NCBI GenBank assembly: GCA_938007935.1 | Contig: CALLMD010000021.1 | Location: forward strand, 1-49,671 | Length of the DNA stretch: 49,671 nt | Source: an uncultured Hellea sp. | GTDB taxonomy: Bacteria > Pseudomonadota > Alphaproteobacteria > Caulobacterales > Maricaulaceae | Direction: 5' to 3' | In this document: positions 44,903-49,671 of the stretch, piece by piece | How the letters are laid out: every line of letters starts with the position of its first letter | Numbering within the stretch: position 1 is the stretch's first letter | Notes under the pieces: generated by a model | Seen by the model: only the letters and a program-made list of their open reading frames with translations | What the model was told of the DNA's origin: nothing | Databases searched by the model: none | Translations under genes and position numbers: made by a program

Positions 44903-46352
44903 TTCTTTTTTCCAAATAGTTCAAGTAATTTGATATGTAGTTATCATGCGGAGGCATTTTTTTGACAATTGTCTCGCATGCTGTTCGTAATGAGGTAAGG
45001 CGTTTTAACGTATTTACTTGATCTACTTGATCTATTTTTAAATCGTAGCGCTTAGAGCGTCGTCCCATGCCGAAATGTAAAATTGTCCAGTCTTCTTGAT
45101 TAAAACCTTCAAAGTCATAAGATACGAGATAACCTCTGCTTTCGAATTGAGTTAGTTTGCGTGTAAGTTTTGGATTTTTCGGTTTGTTCCTTATTTCGTC
45201 CCAAAAAGACCCTGTGGGTAAACCATCTGAGGCAAAAAGTGCGTCCTGAAATAAACACATATTTTCACAATCATCGTCGAAACGTTGATTGTACTCGCGC
45301 CGTTCAATATCCATGTCATCAGTGATAGGAATAAGCTCCAAAAGTCTATCGATGTCTCTGTGCAAAAGCATAAGAGGAACGGCTGTTAAAGGCGTTTGTA
45401 CTGTTGCAGCTTGACCAATACCTACGCAATTTTCTGCCCAAGCTCTTTGACGGCGCCCCGTAGAAAAAGAAAGATGAATATCTGGGTCGTAGCCATGAGA
45501 CATATGGGCATCAGACTCAGAGCCTGAATTAAAAACAGTCAGTCTGTTAACTGAACCATTTAGGGGCGTATTGGACTGCCAACCGAAACTATAAGCTTCA
45601 ACTATGCTCATGGGTGGGCCTAATTTATCGATTGGAATATTATTCATAAAGGCAGAATGGGATTGAAGAGATTGAGTAGTGGAACCGACGGCTGATAATA
45701 ATTTGGCCTCTGGGCCCGAACAATCAATATAAAGATCGGCACTAATTATTTGGCCGCTTTCAAGTGCAATTGATGTAATTTTATTGCCCTTGCCGTGAGT
45801 TATGTGTTTGAGTGTTCCATTAATAATTGCAACATTTGATGGAACTCCTTTGTGGGCCAAGAGGTTTGTCATGTCATCAGGGCAAATATGATACCCGTAT
45901 TCAGCATTGGAAAGTGGTGATTTAGCATCACGCGGGGGATGTGCGAACACGCCGGTTTTTGCCGCTAATGCCGAAATAAGGTATGGTTCTAAGCGCTCAT
46001 TCCGCTGCATTAAATAGTGATGGAATGGAGTTTTATCCCAAATTGGAAACGGGAGATGGAAGCTTTGTATCCAAGATTTACCACCCCAGTTTTTATATCC
46101 TGTTCCATATGAAAAACAGGTTTTGCCAGCCTGTAAAAGGTTAGGTTCAGTTACACCAAGTTTCAAATGAAAATTATAAGCAGTTGGCCTTAGAGATGAC
46201 CCATATAGTTGATCAAAGCTTTGAGTGTCTTTCAAATTCAAATATATAATCTGAATGTTATCGGGTAAATTATGGCTAAGCGCCGTCAAAGTCATTTGCC
46301 CCGCAAGGCCATGACCGCATACAAGAATAGAATTAATTGGTTTATCTACCAT
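44892..46352 (-). CDS. Degenerate tryptophan-halogenase-family protein (3 of 4), probable pseudoenzyme
   Basis: The 486-aa protein keeps the family's overall fold (VCGHGLAGQMTLTAL for FAD, LYIDCSGPEAKLLSAV mid-protein) but has lost the halogenation residues. The lysine position reads TCFSYGTGYKNW (Ser81 in place of Lys), WxWxIP is replaced by FGWQSNTPLN, and the PLESTS Glu is Thr in VQTPLTAVPLM. The reading frame is intact and long, so it is likely a functional non-halogenating partner rather than a decaying gene. It sits between active paralogues, 14 bases after gene 4 and overlapping gene 2. It may form a mixed complex or bind flavin or substrate only. Confidence 0.85.
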   Translation of the reverse strand: MVDKPINSILVCGHGLAGQMTLTALSHNLPDNIQIIYLNLKDTQSFDQLYGSSLRPTAYNFHLKLGVTEPNLLQAGKTCFSYGTGYKNWGGKSWIQSFHLPFPIWDKTPFHHYLMQRNERLEPYLISALAAKTGVFAHPPRDAKSPLSNAEYGYHICPDDMTNLLAHKGVPSNVAIINGTLKHITHGKGNKITSIALESGQIISADLYIDCSGPEAKLLSAVGSTTQSLQSHSAFMNNIPIDKLGPPMSIVEAYSFGWQSNTPLNGSVNRLTVFNSGSESDAHMSHGYDPDIHLSFSTGRRQRAWAENCVGIGQAATVQTPLTAVPLMLLHRDIDRLLELIPITDDMDIERREYNQRFDDDCENMCLFQDALFASDGLPTGSFWDEIRNKPKNPKLTRKLTQFESRGYLVSYDFEGFNQEDWTILHFGMGRRSKRYDLKIDQVDQVNTLKRLTSLRTACETIVKKMPPHDNYISNYLNYLEKRNGS

Positions 46353-46366
46353 GATTGAATGGGCAT

Positions 46367-47875
46367 CTAAGTGGTCCCATTTATGGACGCACCAATCAGT
46401 TCTATGAAAGATTGATGATCCGGCGTATTTTGAACTGCGTGATTAATCGAAGCAGAAAGACTTTTAACTTTTTGAGTTATTTCTAATGACGATGAGCTGT
46501 TTACTCTGAGGTCATAGGCTTTGGGGTTTAGATTTTGTCCGTTCATTACAGCAACCCAGCTAGGTGGTAAAAATGCGCCAAATTCATAACGCGCTATGTA
46601 ACCTCTGCCGAGCCAGCTATCAATGCGGTCTTGTAAACTCTCTGGAAATTTTAGATTTCGAAAATGGTTCCACATTTCTGAGTCGTCACGTTGTGTCGCA
46701 ACATAATGCAAGAGTAGAAAATCACGAACACGTTCATAATGTAAATCCATCCGTTGATTATATTCAACCATATCTGATTTCGGAAAAGTTTTATCCGGGA
46801 ACAACTCAATTAATGCAGTAATTCCTTCTTGGATAAGATAGATTGACGTTGATTCAAGGGGCTCTAAAAAACCTGCCGACAATCCAATTGCGACAACGTT
46901 TTTGTTCCACATAACACGCCGTTTTCCAGTTTTAAAATACAACTGTTTGGGTTCAGTCAGGGCTGGTCCCTCTAGCGTGTTAGTAAGTTGATGAGCGGCT
47001 TCATCATCGGAGATGAACTCGTTCCAGTAAACGTGACCGTTTCCGGTTCTATGTTGCAATGGGATCCGCCACTGCCAGCCAGATTTTCGTGCAGTTGCTC
47101 TGGTATACGGCAAGCTTTTACCGCGGGTCTCACAGGCGACGGCAATCGCCCGGTTACAGGGCAACCATTTGCTCCAATCATCATAGCCAGTCTTAAGTGC
47201 TTGCTCAATTAAGAGTCCTCGAAAACCGGAGCAATCAATAAAGAGATCTGCTGAAATTACTGTTTCGTTTTCAAGTTTCACTGACTCTATGAAACCGTTT
47301 TCATTATTGCAGTTTATGTGAATGACTTTACCTTCAGTTCTAAGCACTCCTATTTTTTCTGCATGACGTCTTAGAAATTTTGCGTAAAGACCAGCATCAA
47401 ACTGATAGGCATATCCAAAAGTTGATTCAATTTTAGAACTGTCTGTATCTGGGCGTCGAAATTTTCCTAGCTGCGCCGCAACAACAGGGTAGGAGTATTC
47501 GCCTAAATGTGAGGTGTCACCTGAGAGCCTGAGTTTGTTCCAGTAATGATAAAATTCTATCCCGTTGATTGGCATGCCAAAGTCGCCAAATGGATGGATA
47601 TAGCGATCACCTAATTTCCCCCAATCGCAAAATTCAATTCCCATTTTAAATGTGGCTTTGGTCTCTTTCATGAAAGAGGCTTCGTTGATACCTAAAGTGT
47701 TATTGAAGAAGCGAATATGGGGCAAAGTCGCTTCTCCGACACCAACCGTTCCAATTTGATTTGATTCAATGAGGTCGATTTTGATGTTTGAGTTTTGTAA
47801 TCGATGCGCCAGTCCAGCGGCTGTCATCCAGCCTGCTGTCCCGCCCCCGACTATACAAATTTTTTCAATTTTCAT
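46367..47875 (-). CDS. Tryptophan-halogenase-family flavoprotein (4 of 4, first in operon)
   Basis: The 502-aa protein begins MKIEKICIVGGGTAGWMTAAGL and has GVGEATLPHIRFFNN, ATFKMGIEF (K77), WQWRIPLQHRTGNGHVYW and SAGFLEPLESTS, the complete halogenase set. It is closest in sequence to gene 1 by eye (shared DCSGFRGLLIEQ, LKTGYDDWS, LPCNRA). It is the first gene in the minus-strand group and starts 131 bases from the divergent periplasmic TIM-barrel gene, so the group's promoter should lie at about 47880-47990. Confidence 0.9.
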   Translation of the reverse strand: MKIEKICIVGGGTAGWMTAAGLAHRLQNSNIKIDLIESNQIGTVGVGEATLPHIRFFNNTLGINEASFMKETKATFKMGIEFCDWGKLGDRYIHPFGDFGMPINGIEFYHYWNKLRLSGDTSHLGEYSYPVVAAQLGKFRRPDTDSSKIESTFGYAYQFDAGLYAKFLRRHAEKIGVLRTEGKVIHINCNNENGFIESVKLENETVISADLFIDCSGFRGLLIEQALKTGYDDWSKWLPCNRAIAVACETRGKSLPYTRATARKSGWQWRIPLQHRTGNGHVYWNEFISDDEAAHQLTNTLEGPALTEPKQLYFKTGKRRVMWNKNVVAIGLSAGFLEPLESTSIYLIQEGITALIELFPDKTFPKSDMVEYNQRMDLHYERVRDFLLLHYVATQRDDSEMWNHFRNLKFPESLQDRIDSWLGRGYIARYEFGAFLPPSWVAVMNGQNLNPKAYDLRVNSSSSLEITQKVKSLSASINHAVQNTPDHQSFIELIGASINGTT

Positions 47876-48006
47876 CTCAATTTTTATGCCATGATTGGCA
47901 CCATGGCGGCAAGTAGCATAAGTGTGTCAAATAGGTTTAAAAGCTGGTTTCTTATTGATATTGCTAAATATTTTTGTCACTTTGAGTTTAAATTTCGGGA
48001 GTTAAT

Positions 48007-48894
48007 ATGCTTAATAGAAGACAATTTGCAATATCAGCTTTAGCCGTGTCTACTACGAGCGTCATTGGGTGTAAGCAGCGCATGCAGAATACTGCCGGTA
48101 TAATTTCTAAAGTAGGCATACAGACCTATACCCTTCGTAAAATATTCGAAGAAAATCCCCTTGAAACACTCGAGATGATTAAGCGTGTAGGTTATGACTA
48201 TGTGGAACTAAATGCTCGAAATTTTGAAAAAACAAGTCCCTTGGAATTGAAATCAATGTTAGATCGGGTTGGATTGAAGTCTCCCGCCTCTCATATATCT
48301 TTAGACATGCTCAAAGGTGATTTAAAACCTCTTATTACTACCAGTAAAACTCTCGGGTTTAAATATGTTGTTGTCCCATGGATTAATGATGATGTGCGGG
48401 AATTAAAGGATTGGAAGACCCACGCGAAATTGATGAATGAAGTTGGGCGACAGCTTACAGATAATGGTATTCGTTTGGCATATCATAATCATCAATTTGA
48501 ATTTGCTGATCTTGGTGGTGGTACGACGGCTATGGAAATTCTACTCAATGATAGCGATCCTGAAAATTTAGATTTTGAATTGGATTTATTTTGGGCCTAT
48601 CTGGCCGATGCTGATATTTTGGGCTTGTTCAAGTCTAACCCTGGACGGTTTAAGCTTTGTCACATAAAAGATATGGGGGCTAATAAAGCTGATTTTGCGA
48701 CTGCTAGCTATGACCAAATATCATCAAACCTCATGAAAAATGTCGGGGAAGGCATTATCCCATTTGAGTCCTATTTTAAGCATAACGCTATGTCTGGAAT
48801 GCGGTATTTTATAGCTGAACACGATAACCCAAAATTACCATATGATGTCTCTATCTCGACGAGTTTGAAAAACATCAAGAATTTTAAATTTTAG
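48007..48894 (+). CDS. Periplasmic sugar isomerase-like TIM-barrel protein (Tat/lipoprotein)
   Basis: The 295-aa protein opens with a twin-arginine motif (NRRQFAIS, RR at 4-5) and a lipobox ending in Cys22 (VIGC), placing it on the periplasmic side. The xylose-isomerase-like barrel has VGIQTYTLRKIFEENPLETLEMIKRVGYDYVELN, AYHNHQFEF, FELDLFWAY, LCHIKDMG and AEHDNP, which hold the likely metal ligands. Exported members of this family occur in 3-keto-glycoside pathways, where they act on the oxidised sugar; this fits the LacC/LacA-like dehydrogenase 10 kb away. GGGAG precedes the ATG. It is the last intact island gene before the right repeat. Confidence 0.87.
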   Translation: MLNRRQFAISALAVSTTSVIGCKQRMQNTAGIISKVGIQTYTLRKIFEENPLETLEMIKRVGYDYVELNARNFEKTSPLELKSMLDRVGLKSPASHISLDMLKGDLKPLITTSKTLGFKYVVVPWINDDVRELKDWKTHAKLMNEVGRQLTDNGIRLAYHNHQFEFADLGGGTTAMEILLNDSDPENLDFELDLFWAYLADADILGLFKSNPGRFKLCHIKDMGANKADFATASYDQISSNLMKNVGEGIIPFESYFKHNAMSGMRYFIAEHDNPKLPYDVSISTSLKNIKNFKF

Positions 48895-48947
48895 TGATAA
48901 TTAATACGTTGGAGTGTAGCCTCAAGAAGTTTTAAAAGTGTAAGGTG

Positions 48948-49357
48948 AATTTTGCCAGATCGTGGCTGGGATGCGAACACCGTGCTAAATAATGCCCTTG
49001 TTGAAGGCATGAAATTTGTCGGCGATGACTTTCGCGATGGTATTTTATTCGTGCCCGAAGTTCTGCAAGCTGCAAATGCGATGAAAGGCGGCATGGCCTT
49101 ATTACGCCCGATTTTAGCCGCCTCCGAAAATAAGACCTCTACGGGTAAGGTCGTAATTGGGACGGTTAAAGGTGATATTCATGACATTGGTAAAAACCTT
49201 GTTGCCGTGATGCTTGAGGGGCGAAGAGATTGCGATTATGGTGGGCGGCGCGCCGCTAAATCAAGAATTTGCTGACGCGATTAAGGCCGATAAATTTGGC
49301 CGTGACGCCGCGATTAGCGCCGAGCTGGCCAAGACTATTGTCGGCGTAAATAGCTAG
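48948..49357 (+). pseudogene. 5'-truncated, frameshifted corrinoid-protein gene
   Basis: From ILPDRGWDANTVLNN the translation follows the intact protein through VKGDIHDIGKNLVAVMLEG, so the cobalt-binding His motif is still there. A 164-base internal deletion then shifts the frame; the original frame resumes as EIAIMVGGAPLN and reaches the normal stop at 49355-49357. The first 44 codons, the ribosome site and the upstream 22-bp palindrome are absent. It cannot make a working corrinoid protein. Nearly all differences from the intact copy before the deletion are synonymous, so it descends from a gene that was under selection. Confidence 0.9.
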
Positions 49358-49412
49358 AAAGATATATTATGACGCGTACAATATTAACTTCCCCCAGCAA
49401 AGAAGTCGTCAT
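48948..49412 (+). repeat. Right direct repeat bounding the carbohydrate island
   Basis: Diverged copy of 14389-15017 in the same orientation. It begins inside the corrinoid gene at the codon for the I-L before DRGWD and carries on past the repeat's end at 49412 into intact methyltransferase sequence. It lacks 164 bases present in the left copy (about 14662-14825), with short GCG microhomology at the join (about 49220). Confidence 0.9.
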
Positions 49413-49671
49413 TGGCTTTGACGAGCCTTTTGTGATGATAGGGGAGCGGATTAACCCCACGGGGCGCAAGCTCTTTTCCAAAGAGCTTAAGGACGGCAAT
49501 TACTGGCGGGTTAAAAAAGAAGCCCTAAAACAGGTTGAGGCGGGCGCGCAGGTCTTGGACGTCAATGTCGGTGTGCCACTCGCCGATGAACCCGCCATTA
49601 TGGCCGAGGTTATTCCGCTCATCCAAAGCCTGACCGATGTCCCGCTTTGTATTGATAGCTCGATTATCGAA
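49369..49671 (+). CDS. Pterin-binding (methyltetrahydrofolate) methyltransferase, C-terminus beyond the window
   Basis: The first 101 codons start MTRTILTSPSKEVVIGFDEPFVMIGERINPTGRKLF and include GNYWRVKKEALKQVEAGAQVLDVNVGVP and PLCIDSSI. IGERINPTGRK, a DVN motif and IDSS are the hallmarks of the pterin-binding domain of methionine synthase and related methyltetrahydrofolate:corrinoid methyltransferases. It would move the methyl of methyl-THF to the cobalamin of the corrinoid protein. Its natural upstream neighbour is here a wreck; the working corrinoid gene is at 14258. The start lies 11 bases after the corrinoid stop, the same layout as at 14974. Confidence 0.93.
   Translation, partial: MTRTILTSPSKEVVIGFDEPFVMIGERINPTGRKLFSKELKDGNYWRVKKEALKQVEAGAQVLDVNVGVPLADEPAIMAEVIPLIQSLTDVPLCIDSSIIE

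Larger units (their letters stand above)
15018..48947. other. Carbohydrate-utilisation island inserted in a split methionine-synthase operon
   Basis: About 33.9 kb of sugar transport, hydrolysis and oxidation genes lie between two copies of the corrinoid/methyltransferase junction. The left copy has the intact corrinoid gene and a cut methyltransferase; the right copy has a cut corrinoid gene and an intact methyltransferase start. No integrase, transposase or tRNA is seen at either edge. The arrangement matches single-crossover integration through shared sequence, or a large duplication followed by loss. Most of the island (from about 17.8 kb) is visibly more AT-rich than the core genes, while the first two genes (glk and the SSS symporter) look core-like. 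Confidence 0.75.

Noticed and set aside
44892..46352. Degenerate halogenase as a decaying pseudogene
   Set aside because: The frame is intact over 486 codons, overlaps its neighbour in an operon-like way and keeps the flavin-binding fold, so a maintained non-catalytic protein is more likely.
47888..47907. GCCATG/CATGGC inverted repeat before the halogenase operon as a LacI-type operator
   Set aside because: The arms do not match TGACA/TGTCA and have an 8-base spacer; it could serve another regulator but there is no second copy to support that.

Overview
The window looks like chromosomal DNA of a marine, Caulobacter-related alphaproteobacterium (Maricaulales/Hyphomonadaceae-like; this is inferred from gene content such as the Caulobacter-type TonB receptor, DUF1289 and a split, MetH-like corrinoid protein, not from a marker gene). 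It has three parts.

(1) 1-15 kb, core chromosome of higher GC. Two RTX (calcium-binding repeat) proteins lie on the minus strand, one cut by the window edge and one with a zinc-protease domain. They are followed by folK, rpmG, a Nudix hydrolase, rnr, topA, a 64-aa protein, dprA, plsY, acs and a DUF1289 protein. The last intact core gene is a B12-binding corrinoid protein (14258-14962), normally partnered with the pterin-binding methyltransferase of a split methionine synthase. Only 20 codons of that partner remain directly downstream.

(2) 15.0-48.9 kb, a roughly 34-kb carbohydrate-use island, mostly visibly more AT-rich than the core. It holds an SSS sugar symporter with glucokinase. Next come two secreted proteins of unknown function, xylose isomerase and xylulokinase, a LacI regulator, a GPH transporter, a GntP permease and a lipoprotein gluconolactonase. 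A GH3 lipoprotein glucosidase, a gluconokinase and a secreted GH5-cupin fusion follow. Then comes an operon of Gfo/Idh oxidoreductase, TIM-barrel isomerase, MFS transporter and a two-subunit LacC/LacA-like FAD glycoside dehydrogenase, then a large TonB-dependent receptor. The island closes with four tandem Trp-halogenase-family proteins and a periplasmic Tat/lipoprotein TIM-barrel protein. Four full matches to a LacI-type palindrome (TGACANCGNTGTCA-like), plus two partial ones, sit in its promoter regions. This suggests one regulon: secreted GH5/GH3 release sugars, the TonB receptor and symporters import them, xylose enters through XylAB, glucose through Glk, gluconate through GntP/GntK, and some glycosides may be oxidised to 3-keto sugars first. 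Two regulatory regions also hold wrecks of lipoprotein genes, one probably ThuA-like.

(3) 48.9 kb to the end. The corrinoid gene appears again as a 5'-truncated, frameshifted copy, followed by the intact start of the methyltransferase gene that was interrupted at 15 kb. The island is therefore bracketed by about 0.5-0.6 kb diverged direct repeats of host sequence. This is the geometry expected from single-crossover integration of a circular or merodiploid DNA, and it separates the two genes of a methionine-synthase operon. The main points for follow-up are this island architecture, the GH5-cupin fusion, the halogenase quartet with one apparent pseudoenzyme, and the LacI operator set.
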